A DNA stretch of 64,000 bases from Halorubrum sp. SD626R (lineage in GTDB: Archaea > Halobacteriota > Halobacteria > Halobacteriales > Haloferacaceae), in NCBI RefSeq assembly GCF_001261915.1, contig NZ_CVRT01000106.1, positions 16,530 through 80,529 of the forward strand, given 5' to 3'. The number at the start of each line of letters is the position of its first letter. Position 1 is the stretch's first letter. The position numbers and the translations under genes are program-made. Positions 53,101 to 61,754 of the stretch are shown piece after piece. A model generated the notes under the pieces. It was not told the origin of the DNA, ran no database searches, and saw nothing but the letters and a program-made list of their open reading frames with translations.

Positions 53101-55117
53101 TGCCTTGAGAGTTGAGTGCGAAGAGATCCATCGTGAACTGAATCAGTTCAGACTGTAATCGCTCCGCACGGTCCGGATCAGCATCTAATGGCTTGTACTC
53201 CCAGTCAGTCAGAGCGTTCGGGAGTTGCCGGAGCTCTGCGAGGACATCCCACCGATTGAATTGATTCGCTCCAAGAGGGTGTGGTGGCTCTCGATCGAAA
53301 CCGGACTGGAACTCGTATGAAGTCACAGCACGTCCGGCCTCACGGAGCGCAAGCGGGAGATCAAGCTGTGTTGTCTCTGACCGACGGATGAAAAGACGAT
53401 GCGTGTGTCGATCAGTCTGAATCTGCCCGCCAGCTGTCCCTCGTTCGGGGAGTTGTACAGCGGGCGTGTCGCTCGTCCGGTCTTCATCTCGCGTCGCGGT
53501 GATGGGTGCAACACGAGTGCCCGAATCTCGTATCGCGTCACACATCGCTATCGCGCGCCGCCGCCAGGTTTTCGTTCTGCGAGAGGATTTACACGTCCGG
53601 TCAAGCCAGTTACCTGCCGCTTTCCAGAAATCATCATACGTTGAAAGTGGCCACTGGTCTTGCTGCTCGAAAAATGCATCAGCCAGTGCCGCCCACTGTC
53701 GATACCGATCCGGTTCTTTTACTCCAGCTTCGGAAAACAGTAGATCCTCTATGTGGTCGACGACGATCTTGGCGGCGTCTGAACTCTGTGACCCTGGGTC
53801 GAGGAACTGCCAAAAATCATCCCGAGGCGTCCCACCCGAAGTGATCTGTGGGACAGTAGTAACTGCTTCAGGGTCGATCCACGTGTACTCAAAGTCATCA
53901 TCCGGAATACCGAGGTGATTGAAGATTGCGTGGAGATGCAGTTCCGCGGCTGCTCTAAGTAGGGCTCTGTTGTATCGACCAATCGTCTCGTCATCAAGCC
54001 GAAGGGCTGTTCTATCCGTTCGTAACTGGAAATCACCCTGGAGATCGATACCGAAGGGAGTCTCGATTAGCGTGGGCAGGTAACCGTACAGTCCGGGTAT
54101 TGAGTCATCCGAGCTGGCTTCCAGTCGTGGCCAAGCGATAGCTGCACCGGGCGAGGAAACACCGTGTTCAGCCTCTTCAGCGAGCGATCGCAGTTCTGAG
54201 GATGCCCAGTAAACGATCGACCGTTTCGCTTCCTCTGGGTTCGTCGATGGCCAAGTGGATTTCTGGAATCTGTTCCCCCAGGCATCGAATGAGATGGTCA
54301 GTTTCCGGCGGTCATCGAATAGCCCGATGAAGTTGAGATGCCGTTGTTGAAACGTTTCAACGGACTCACGTAGCTCATCCTCTTTCCCGGGGGTTATCGG
54401 GACTACCACGACCGTGCTAAAGTCGGAGACATCGTCGGGGGTTGGTGGTTTATCGGCGCATAACGGGAGTGGGAAATGGAAGCTGGCCCGTTGTTCGTCG
54501 TCGTTCAAAGGGCTCTCCGTCAAATCAAGGTACTCGGCGTGACCTCTCTGTAACTCTGGTAGTTCGAGTCGCTGCTGCCACGTGTCGTGATCCAGTGGAA
54601 GATGCATCTCCATTCCCCACCACCCAGGACTTTCAGAGAATCGACTCCAGACACGGGCGAAATCCCCTAGCCAGAAGACAGACCGAAATCCGACGCCTTT
54701 GTTCCCAACGCTCTCTTCAGGACGCTTATTCGACACGTGTAGAGTACAGAGAGCGTTAAAGTCGGGGCGACGCCGTCCTTGAACATCTGGGGGATTCGAA
54801 TAATTGTATTCTGGATCTACTCGAATGGGTGCCCCGTCGTTCGCAACGACAAGTGCCTGCTCAGTCGGCCCCCAATCGACATCGCGGATTTCGACCGCAA
54901 TGTTAGATTCAGCCCGATCAAGTGCATTCTGTAAGAGTTCAAAAAGAACACGAGCAGTATACTGCCGACGAATTGATTCTTCGGCCTGCAAATCCCGGTA
55001 CGCATCGTCACCGCTCATTCCGGCCGAATTATCGTAATGCCGCTGAAAGACCGCTTGAAGATCGCTCGGCTCGGGTACGTATCCTGGTTCTGAGTGAGTA
55101 GCGTACTGTTCATTCAT
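50180..55117 (-). CDS. Giant GHKL-ATPase protein with DUF3883-like C-terminus
   Basis: A 1645-residue protein. The N-terminus is a GHKL (Hsp90/histidine-kinase/sacsin-type) ATPase: N-box FELLQNALDRAE (~59), G1-box VVANDGAPI (~90) and G2-box GNKGVGFRSVF (~137). The long middle (~400-1450) is unrecognised and mostly helical. The last ~120 residues contain DGAGYDMLGLERTGDEIEPV, then RYEIKSLGDEG and HLTQNQLRIYR: the D ... E-x-K ... Q pattern of DUF3883, a PD-(D/E)XK-like domain. Proteins that join a sacsin-like ATPase to DUF3883 occur near restriction and defence genes. ATP-driven clamp movement linked to DNA cutting is a reasonable inference. Confidence 0.82.
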   Translation of the reverse strand: MNEQYATHSEPGYVPEPSDLQAVFQRHYDNSAGMSGDDAYRDLQAEESIRRQYTARVLFELLQNALDRAESNIAVEIRDVDWGPTEQALVVANDGAPIRVDPEYNYSNPPDVQGRRRPDFNALCTLHVSNKRPEESVGNKGVGFRSVFWLGDFARVWSRFSESPGWWGMEMHLPLDHDTWQQRLELPELQRGHAEYLDLTESPLNDDEQRASFHFPLPLCADKPPTPDDVSDFSTVVVVPITPGKEDELRESVETFQQRHLNFIGLFDDRRKLTISFDAWGNRFQKSTWPSTNPEEAKRSIVYWASSELRSLAEEAEHGVSSPGAAIAWPRLEASSDDSIPGLYGYLPTLIETPFGIDLQGDFQLRTDRTALRLDDETIGRYNRALLRAAAELHLHAIFNHLGIPDDDFEYTWIDPEAVTTVPQITSGGTPRDDFWQFLDPGSQSSDAAKIVVDHIEDLLFSEAGVKEPDRYRQWAALADAFFEQQDQWPLSTYDDFWKAAGNWLDRTCKSSRRTKTWRRRAIAMCDAIRDSGTRVAPITATRDEDRTSDTPAVQLPERGTAGGQIQTDRHTHRLFIRRSETTQLDLPLALREAGRAVTSYEFQSGFDREPPHPLGANQFNRWDVLAELRQLPNALTDWEYKPLDADPDRAERLQSELIQFTMDLFALNSQGSAAPPAESDTHGPGWRAIRDDVYSDNARSAGRAIATLFLPTIDGQWEPARQLTRDRVAVEKLPSLPENADLDSFLAFIGVTPEPPNPDKGVQLTLVEGGEDGTVAPRDTPPVLVAAGTEWNPLRLGTEPATSDSVDPAAWLTSLDVAWDSWLADIIEAERNELDEEKQGRRPIEILPALRNQAWFPVGDAEGEAEPPLLVEEPPNRISPAEITLVSRQQRQFPSVLWSVSKEAPLSQELLIALDSVSGTDMDSLGRDAAEPAFRLLTQAHSLTADRLDEIEENPRARQALTRLFDRLLNTISREHDPEADDREIPILGYRPVDEPRALGERGLAWYEPDEDVWIPTTNTARDQMRRFFPAVPLAAATIGTETLRGYEPLAAREIDISRQVYPAHRGSEEVEVVQNLEEQLRPIIAHLLALASTTNQVDIDPATAADRWRSSTIRYVENAWIEFQATLGGEKSLTATRYKNTHNHALYLQPDPPTIIFDTPDGTTGSPPLDEFGEPLAKLLLEDSATGVGPLFGQALSGYESDDVSRVERLLEKRDAISLVDAYERHLRQLDDEEHEELRRQVRMALSELDIQVNDWWNRLSHIDPGDVDVTAVSWSLTAADVNAALRSIDLTDAQEPFRPQFSCEQTHRAEWDAWFTEWEQRLIPFLEHLIEEHIEVTFSDDELEDRLQEYITEDASRRAAFDPTRAVIEWLRGNPFGGALPEAAIPAPKELEDRLIEVSPQYEPVENVATTEDLGWGRPRLSEGDPNETENGIVEIEDLESEWKNTKAVGDDAERAAASWITKQTVELLEDAKARGEFDEALESLLSVIPSSGRTAENLERGLREWHETGSGEALESGLHISSVWDGAGYDMLGLERTGDEIEPVRYEIKSLGDEGPYKVHLTQNQLRIYRKVLHAAETENTDQTLYQGSWRLLGVQSGRQAVDLTSELDGLPELVNSFRNQGYGHDGLIIYVQDNEESIDL

Positions 55118-55524
55118 CCGTCATAGCACCTGAACATGGAAGGAGAGACAGCCTGTCATAACAACTTGATTTGAGAGTGACGGTATGAAAGTTCGCCTGA
55201 GATTGTCCTGGTATTGCTAGTGATTGGATTCGAGCTTCTATTCGGTCTGGAAACAGCGATAGGCGTACCAATCATTACAACGCTGGTGCTCGGTTGTCTT
55301 GGTGCTGGTGTGTGTCCTAATTCATACGAGGATCGGTGAACTGACTACATTTCAGACAGTGAAAACAAGAGTCCCTCAACTAGGGGAGTTCACACCTTTG
55401 TTTTACTTTCACTTTGCTTGACGGGCTTTTAACAATAGTCGAATCGCATACGTTCACGAACCTTCAGGAACGGGGTTGACTGGTCGGACAGGACGGACAA
55501 GTGACCCCCTCAAATCACCGAATA
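55118..55524. other. Divergent intergenic region between GHKL gene and mre11-like gene
   Basis: A 407-nt stretch without a supported gene. It must carry the promoters of both the minus-strand GHKL gene and the plus-strand resection operon. TTTTAACAATA at 55427-55437 is a possible TATA box for the operon. A hydrophobic frame without a good start (around 55200-55340, about 40 residues) might encode a membrane peptide, but evidence is too weak to call it. Confidence 0.35.
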
Positions 55525-57039
55525 ATGCTCACCTTGACTCACATTGCCGATACGCACCTCGGCCACCGACAGTACGGCGTGAAGCAACGCGAAGACGATA
55601 TGGTGTCGACGTTACGGACAGCACTCGACAAGATGCTCACCGAACAAGATACGGATGCCATTTTTTTGCCCGGGGACCTGTTCCATTCACGGGATCTTCG
55701 CCCGAAGATACTACATCAGACGGAACAGGAACTGGCACAAGTGCCGGATGATGTTCCCGTGTTGGTCTCGCGTGGAAATCACGACGAGAATTTGACGCCA
55801 CGGGACGTGACGTGGCTGAATTACCTACATCAGCGGGGCCACATCGTGTTCTTACAGGCGGAATTGACTGCGGATCCAGAGACAGCGTGGTTCAACCCAT
55901 ATGAGCCGGATAACCCGGGGCAGTCGGCCGGGTTCTACGACATCAATGTCGAGAATCTAGACGGGCCGATTCGCGTATTTGGGCTGCAGTGGCGGGGGGC
56001 GAAGACCGGGCAGGCACTCCAGCAAGTAGCGGACGGAATCCGGGAAACGAATGAGATGCACGGCCAGCCAGCGTTCACCGTGTTGTTGGCGCATTTCGGA
56101 ATGGAAGATGAGGTGCCGACGCTCGGCGGGACGGTGGCGCACGCGGAGCTCCGCGACGTGAAAGAGCAGGTCGACTATCTTGCGCTTGGGCATATACACA
56201 AACGGTACGAGGCGGCTGACTGGATCTACAACCCCGGCTCTCCAGAGGCACACAACACGCGGGAAGGCCGTGACGACTGGGAGCACGGGTATTATTCGAT
56301 CAGGCTCGACACCGACATATCTGTAGCTGGTAGTGCCGCAGTCGAGTTCGACGTGGCCCACCACCCGACGAAGCGCCGGCCGTACTACCGGGTTGAGTTC
56401 GATGTGACGCCACACGAGTCACCGGGTGAACTCGAAACAGCATTCAAAGAACACGTTCAGGACGAGCAGGCCGCGATGATGGAGTACTGTTCACAAGAGC
56501 GATTCACGGCAAACGGTGAGCCGCGATCCCCAATCATTGATCTGCGATTCACGGGGACGTTACAGTTTAGTCGCGGAGACTTCCGGACAGACGAACTATC
56601 GGAATGGCTGGAAGAGGCGTGGGATGCGTTGTACGTACAGGTGAATATGGGGATTCGGACGGCGAATATCCAGCAACTCCTCTCGGAAATCGATGAAGAA
56701 GACGTGTTCAAGGATGGAAAGCTGAACACGGCGGTATTAGAAGACAGGGTGTTCGAGACGATCGCCAAGGAGTCGATGTATGCTGAGCACGCGTCGGATG
56801 TCGCTGATGTACTTGGGAGTGCGCATCAGATGGCCCAGGCCGAGGAAGCAGTCGAGGACATTCAGGAGTCAATCAGTTCAGCTCGGCGGGATTTGTTCCC
56901 GGACTTAGCTGATGGTGTCGTGTTGAATGTCGATGAGGATCCATTTGTCGACGATGAAGTTGATGGAGAGGGACCGGGTGAGTCGGCAGATAATGAGTCG
57001 CCTGTCGAGGCCGACGAGACAGTGGGGGTGAGTGAGTAA
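55525..57039 (+). CDS. Mre11/SbcD-like DNA exonuclease subunit
   Basis: A 504-residue protein; ATG 55525 is used because LTLTHIADTHLGHRQYG is the normal start of Mre11. Phosphoesterase motifs are complete: ADTHLG (~9), FLPGDLFHSRD (~50), SRGNHDENL (~86), LLAHFGMED (~190) and ALGHIHKRYE (~223), so it should be an active Mn-dependent nuclease. The C-terminal ~230 residues hold capping and Rad50-binding parts and an acidic tail. With Rad50 it processes DNA ends. It overlaps the rad50-like gene by one base (TAATG). Confidence 0.9.
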   Translation: MLTLTHIADTHLGHRQYGVKQREDDMVSTLRTALDKMLTEQDTDAIFLPGDLFHSRDLRPKILHQTEQELAQVPDDVPVLVSRGNHDENLTPRDVTWLNYLHQRGHIVFLQAELTADPETAWFNPYEPDNPGQSAGFYDINVENLDGPIRVFGLQWRGAKTGQALQQVADGIRETNEMHGQPAFTVLLAHFGMEDEVPTLGGTVAHAELRDVKEQVDYLALGHIHKRYEAADWIYNPGSPEAHNTREGRDDWEHGYYSIRLDTDISVAGSAAVEFDVAHHPTKRRPYYRVEFDVTPHESPGELETAFKEHVQDEQAAMMEYCSQERFTANGEPRSPIIDLRFTGTLQFSRGDFRTDELSEWLEEAWDALYVQVNMGIRTANIQQLLSEIDEEDVFKDGKLNTAVLEDRVFETIAKESMYAEHASDVADVLGSAHQMAQAEEAVEDIQESISSARRDLFPDLADGVVLNVDEDPFVDDEVDGEGPGESADNESPVEADETVGVSE

Positions 57040-59750
57040 TGCGGGTCACAGAAGTCGCGCTGACAGACATCAAATCCTACGAGGATCGCACGGTGGTTAC
57101 GATCGAGGGCGGTGTGACAGCAATTCTCGGTGAAAACGGCGCAGGAAAATCAACGATCCAGGAAGCAATCGGGTTTGCGTTATTCGACTCACTGCCGTTC
57201 AACAACAAGGATTTCGTTCGGGAAGGCGCGAGTTCAGGGACCGTTGAGGTGACGTTTGAGCAGGACACAACCGACGGAACACAGCGATTCCGTGTCACAC
57301 GATCGGCTGGCCGATCCAATTACGGCGTCCACCGATACGATTCCGAAGGAGAGACGTGGGTCGATCAAGACATCGACTCAAAATCCGAGTTGGTTCGCTG
57401 GCTGTGCGCACGTTTTGACGTTGCTGATGGAGACGAGTTACAGAGTCTGTGGGAATCGTGTATCGGAGTGCCGCAGACGCGGTTCCTCTCTGACTTCGCG
57501 CAAACAGCGGCGAACCGGACACAGACGTTCGACGCGCTGCTCAATCTGGATGCGTACGAGGATTCGTGGAATGTCCTGAAGGACGTGCCAGAGGCGATAG
57601 AAAAGCAACAGCAGGATCTCCGGAGCGATATTGACACGCTCACCGGTGAAGTACAGTCGCTGTCAGATGAGCGAGACAAATCTGATTCGCTGGCTAATCA
57701 AGTTGAGGAGCTTCAGGCAGCCGTTGAACGAAAAACCAGCGAACTATCGACCAAGGAAGACGAGTACGACGCGTTGGCGGAAACCCAAGAGAAAATCGAA
57801 CAGCTCCAGCAGGACGTGGACTCACTCAAGCAAAAGATCGACGCGACCGACCGAGAGTTAAAAACAGCCGAACAGGAGCTCGCAGACGCCGAAAAGGCAC
57901 AGAAGAAATGCGAGGAGTATCGTGAGGAGCACGAGCGGTACAAGCAAGCCCGTAAGCGGCAGGAAGAGTTGGAAGAACGAGAGTCGGAGCGGACTGAGAT
58001 TGAACAAAAGAAAGCCGCACAAGAGCAGGAGATTACGTCGATTGAAGTCAGGGTGGAACAGCTCGAAGAGGACCTAGACGAGTTGGAAGAGGCGCGGGAG
58101 ACGCTAGCGTCGCGCGAAGGAGAAAAAGAGCGGTACGAGGAACTCGAAGAACGGATTGAGTCACTACAGGATCGTGAGGACGAAGTTACGGAGTTAGAGG
58201 CGGAGATCGAGCGGTTAACCAAGAAGATCGGGGAGACAGAGGGTGAGATTGAGTCGGTGGAAGAAACGATTGCGGAGATTGAGGATGAGTGGGAAGCAAC
58301 GACAGATCCAGATGATCTCTCTGAGGAAATCAACGAACGGGAAGCACGACGGAAACAACTTGTAAGCGAGCGCGAGAGGTTAGAAGAACAGCTAGAGCGG
58401 TTGCGTGACACCGATGTTGATGCGCCCTGTCCGACGTGTGACCGGCCGCTAAATGAAGAACACCGGTCGAAGGCAATTGAGCAGCGTGAAGAACGCATTA
58501 AGAAGATCAAGGCAGAACGTGCTGACCTTGTAGAAAAGCTTGATGAGTTGCGTGAGGAGCGCGACACAGCGAAGAAAGTGAAACAGCGCGTCGACAAACT
58601 ACCGGTTCATCGGGAGAAAATCGAATCGTTGCAGGGGGATCTCGATGAGCTTCGGACAAAGAAAAAGAACACAGAAACGGAGCTTTCGGAGCTGGAAGAA
58701 GAGTTGGAAGAACTGCCGGAGTTGGAAGCCGAGCGGGATGAGTTAGATGACGCACACGAGGAGTACCAGACTGCTGAGTTCCGAGTCAAGGAGCATTCCG
58801 ACGTACCGGAGCAGTTAGAAGAAAAACAGGCTGAGTTAGAAGATGAACAAGCGGCGATTGAAGAAATCGAAGACGAGTTAGAAGCCTTCGAGGGATTAGA
58901 TGAAGAACTGGCAGAGGTTGAGGAGACGCTTGCGGAGTCAGAGTCGGGACATAACACATATCTCCAGCACGAACAACAGGCGTCACAAGTCGAGGAACGT
59001 CGTGAAACGGTCGACCATCTAGAAGGAGAACTTGAGGAGCTAGAAGCGAAGCGCGACGAGACGGAAGACGAGTTAGAGGAGTTGGAATCGTCGTTCGATG
59101 AAGAGCGACTGGAGACGCTCAACTCGGAAATCGATGAGATCAGAGGTGAGATTGAACGGGCCAGAGGCACCCTGGATGAGAAGCAGGCGAACTTGGAAGA
59201 GACTCGCGCCGAGATTGAGCAGTTAGAGGCGAAGCTGGACGAGCGTCAAGAGAAACTCCAGCAGTTGAAGGAGCTGAAAGCTGATCAGCAGTTTGCCAAG
59301 TGGGTGCGAGAGAACGTCCGGGAAGCCGGGCCGAAGATGCGAGAAATCATCACCGATCGGATCGGTGCACGAGCCAACGAGTTGTTCCGGTCGATTCGAG
59401 GGGCATCTGCGGAGTCACTGGAGTGGACGAGCGATTACGAAATCGTTGTCCACGATGCAGATGTCCGCAAGTCATTTTCCACGTTGAGTGGCGGGGAGAA
59501 AATGGCGGCGGCACTCGCAGTTCGGTTAGCTATTCTCGAACAGTTAGCGTCGGTTGGAATCGCGTTCCTTGACGAGCCGACAGCGAACCTCGACCGACAG
59601 AAGAAACGGAATCTTGTCACACAACTCAAGCAACTGGATAGCTTCGACCAACTCACCGTCATCAGTCACGATGAAACGTTTGATTCGATGACAGACTACA
59701 CGGTCACCGTCGAGAAAGACCGGCAGACCTCAGAGGTGAGCGTGAATTAA
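57039..59750 (+). CDS. Rad50/SbcC-like SMC ATPase
   Basis: A 903-residue protein. Walker A ILGENGAGKSTIQEA is at ~30-43; two long antiparallel coiled coils (~180-450 and ~480-745) flank the zinc hook CPTCDRPL near residue 463; the ABC signature TLSGGEKMAAALA is at ~813 and Walker B AFLDEPTANLD at ~841. This is full-length Rad50 architecture. It dimerises through the zinc hook and gates the Mre11 nuclease with ATP. The start and stop overlap the neighbours by TAATG, so all are translated together. Confidence 0.93.
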   Translation: MRVTEVALTDIKSYEDRTVVTIEGGVTAILGENGAGKSTIQEAIGFALFDSLPFNNKDFVREGASSGTVEVTFEQDTTDGTQRFRVTRSAGRSNYGVHRYDSEGETWVDQDIDSKSELVRWLCARFDVADGDELQSLWESCIGVPQTRFLSDFAQTAANRTQTFDALLNLDAYEDSWNVLKDVPEAIEKQQQDLRSDIDTLTGEVQSLSDERDKSDSLANQVEELQAAVERKTSELSTKEDEYDALAETQEKIEQLQQDVDSLKQKIDATDRELKTAEQELADAEKAQKKCEEYREEHERYKQARKRQEELEERESERTEIEQKKAAQEQEITSIEVRVEQLEEDLDELEEARETLASREGEKERYEELEERIESLQDREDEVTELEAEIERLTKKIGETEGEIESVEETIAEIEDEWEATTDPDDLSEEINEREARRKQLVSERERLEEQLERLRDTDVDAPCPTCDRPLNEEHRSKAIEQREERIKKIKAERADLVEKLDELREERDTAKKVKQRVDKLPVHREKIESLQGDLDELRTKKKNTETELSELEEELEELPELEAERDELDDAHEEYQTAEFRVKEHSDVPEQLEEKQAELEDEQAAIEEIEDELEAFEGLDEELAEVEETLAESESGHNTYLQHEQQASQVEERRETVDHLEGELEELEAKRDETEDELEELESSFDEERLETLNSEIDEIRGEIERARGTLDEKQANLEETRAEIEQLEAKLDERQEKLQQLKELKADQQFAKWVRENVREAGPKMREIITDRIGARANELFRSIRGASAESLEWTSDYEIVVHDADVRKSFSTLSGGEKMAAALAVRLAILEQLASVGIAFLDEPTANLDRQKKRNLVTQLKQLDSFDQLTVISHDETFDSMTDYTVTVEKDRQTSEVSVN

Positions 59751-61015
59751 TGCCGATCGACAAACACGGGGTCGCCGCCGAACTGGAATCTAACGTTGAG
59801 ACGATCCAGGCGTACCTCGAAGACGATACAGGGATCGTTGAGCGGTATCGGGATGTATTCCAGCGGCTACCTGATGAATGGACGAGCGAGGAGATCCGCG
59901 CGAAACTCCAAGATACGTCGTACCCAGGCGCGTACCCGACTGACGAGTTCGATGACGTAGACAGCATCATCGTCCCGCACTTGGAGAGTGACGAGTGGGA
60001 CAATCACGAGGAAGTTAACGAGTGGGCGCGCGAGATTCTTCGAAATGTGCCAGCGATGGCGGTCGATGGGTCACAACTTCCACCGACAACCAGTTTCAAC
60101 GTCCCGCTGGCGTACGTCCAAGCAGCGTGGGCGACCAATCACCACCATCCTGACGGTCGGCTTGAGCGAGGGGTCGAGGGACGGTTATTGACACCTGATG
60201 AGGTCACACAGGAGTCCGACGATGGCGATTATCGGTTCGTGGACCCACAACTCGTCGGGCATCATCGGTTCGAGCATGAAGGGCAACTACTGATCGAGCA
60301 GATTGTCGAGTTGGCAGATGCTCGTGACGCCGGCGACATCGGGCAGACACCGGTCGTGTTCTACGATGGTCCGCTGATCGCATCGTTCACAAATCCGCTG
60401 AAGCCGGAGACACGTGAACGGTACATCTCGACGTTGAGTCGAATTATCGCTGCGAGCCATCATCACGAAATTCCGCTGGTCGGGTACGTGGCGGGGTCAA
60501 GCGCGACAGAGCTGGTGAAGATGACACGGCTCCTGTTACGCGACGAGTTCGGCACCGACCGTGTCATCCCGGACGCACACGTCTTAACCGAGATGATGAG
60601 CCCATGGGGTGACACGACGATCCCGTTCATCTCGAAGCGTGACGGAAGCGTCGACGCACTCCAGGCCACATACCAGGGTGAGTCCTACGAGTTCCGGGAT
60701 GACATACTGTTTTCGTACCTGAACGTACCGCCAGGTACTGGGCTCGACCGGATCGAATTCCCGGGGTGGCTGTGTCGCCGCGACGGTCCCGACGGGTACG
60801 AGTCAATGTACGAGTACACCGTCGAAATCGCGCGTGCAGAAGCTGGGATTGGCCGCGGCTATCCGGAAATATTACAGCAAGCCGATAGCGACGCGGTGCT
60901 GGACCACCAAGACCGCCAGCAATTTTACCGTATCGTCCAGCGGTGGGCTGAATCGAATGACGTACCGATCGAATGGAACGCCAAAGCCCTGAGCAAGGAA
61001 CTACGCCGACGATGA
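59750..61015 (+). CDS. nurA: NurA-like 5'-3' nuclease
   Basis: A 421-residue protein with the NurA domain: MAVDGSQLPPTTSFNVPLAY near residue 103 supplies the first metal-binding Asp (VDGS), VVFYDGPLIASF near ~204 the second Asp (YDGP), and a later region (AGIGRGYPEILQQADSDAVL) closes the domain. In archaea NurA forms a complex with the HerA translocase to resect DNA ends after Mre11-Rad50. It is translated from a TAATG overlap with the rad50-like gene. Length is near the usual ~330-450. Confidence 0.88.
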   Translation: MPIDKHGVAAELESNVETIQAYLEDDTGIVERYRDVFQRLPDEWTSEEIRAKLQDTSYPGAYPTDEFDDVDSIIVPHLESDEWDNHEEVNEWAREILRNVPAMAVDGSQLPPTTSFNVPLAYVQAAWATNHHHPDGRLERGVEGRLLTPDEVTQESDDGDYRFVDPQLVGHHRFEHEGQLLIEQIVELADARDAGDIGQTPVVFYDGPLIASFTNPLKPETRERYISTLSRIIAASHHHEIPLVGYVAGSSATELVKMTRLLLRDEFGTDRVIPDAHVLTEMMSPWGDTTIPFISKRDGSVDALQATYQGESYEFRDDILFSYLNVPPGTGLDRIEFPGWLCRRDGPDGYESMYEYTVEIARAEAGIGRGYPEILQQADSDAVLDHQDRQQFYRIVQRWAESNDVPIEWNAKALSKELRRR

Positions 61016-61088
61016 CACCTCATACCGCACCACTTTCGATAGCAGCACAGCCCGTCCGACCAAAGAACCACACTTTGGGAGTGATTCG

Positions 61089-61754
61089 ATGACAGACAGC
61101 ATGGAAGAAACACCGGCTACAGATGTCGATTCGTGCGTCCGAATCGGGAGTATCGTCTCCTCGAATAGCCATCTGGACTACGTCGTCGAAGTGTTCAGAG
61201 AACGGGACTGTGATCGCCCCCCAGAGCTCCACGAGCGGGAATTCGGTCAACCGGTGTTCATCAGGAAGACGATTGACGGGGCTGAACACGTAGTGATGGG
61301 CGTCATTTACAACACGCAACTGGTCGACCCTGATCAGGGACGGACAGGGCCACGATTAGCGCAAGACGATCAGGCGCAGTTCACGCCAGGCTACATCGAG
61401 GAACGTACGACGCTCGCTGGTGTGGCGCTGCTCGGCACGGCGACAATCACCGACGATCGGTCTATTGTAGACCCGTCACATCAAATGCCGCGCTGGACCT
61501 TGGAAGTCGAAGACACTGTCTACCACTGCCCGGATGAACTTACCGCCAAGTTCCACACTGTCGACGGGCAACTCCAGTTAGCGTACATCGACCGCCTCGT
61601 CGACATCGCGGGCGATCTCGGCGCAGAGGTTATCGTCGCCCTCATTAATCGACTCCGAAGCACGCTACCGGATGATGATACGAGCCAGCGCGTGTTGGAC
61701 GTGGTCGAGCAGAATATCCAGTGGCAGGCGCGTGAGCGCCGTGGGGTGGTCTAA
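61089..61754 (+). CDS. Unknown protein between nurA and herA (HAS-barrel-like?)
   Basis: A 221-residue protein that I do not recognise. It begins with SCVRIGSIVSSNSHLDYVVE, a strand-rich stretch, then FIRKTIDGAEHVVMGVIYNT, which resembles the small β-barrel (HAS barrel) found at the N-terminus of HerA, followed by a helical C-terminus (YIDRLVDIAGDLGAEVIVAL). Its stop overlaps the herA start (TAATG), so it belongs to the resection operon. It may be an extra subunit that binds NurA or HerA; that is inference. Confidence 0.6.
   Translation: MTDSMEETPATDVDSCVRIGSIVSSNSHLDYVVEVFRERDCDRPPELHEREFGQPVFIRKTIDGAEHVVMGVIYNTQLVDPDQGRTGPRLAQDDQAQFTPGYIEERTTLAGVALLGTATITDDRSIVDPSHQMPRWTLEVEDTVYHCPDELTAKFHTVDGQLQLAYIDRLVDIAGDLGAEVIVALINRLRSTLPDDDTSQRVLDVVEQNIQWQARERRGVV

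Noticed and set aside
55200..55345. Short hydrophobic frame upstream of the mre11-like operon
   Set aside because: It has a hydrophobic stretch, but no credible start codon and no supporting context; left as a remark in the intergenic entry.
57713..58597. Minus-strand frame of 294 codons rich in Ser
   Set aside because: It is antisense to the coiled-coil part of the Rad50-like gene; poly-Ser/Arg composition is the reverse reading of Glu/Leu/Arg codons.
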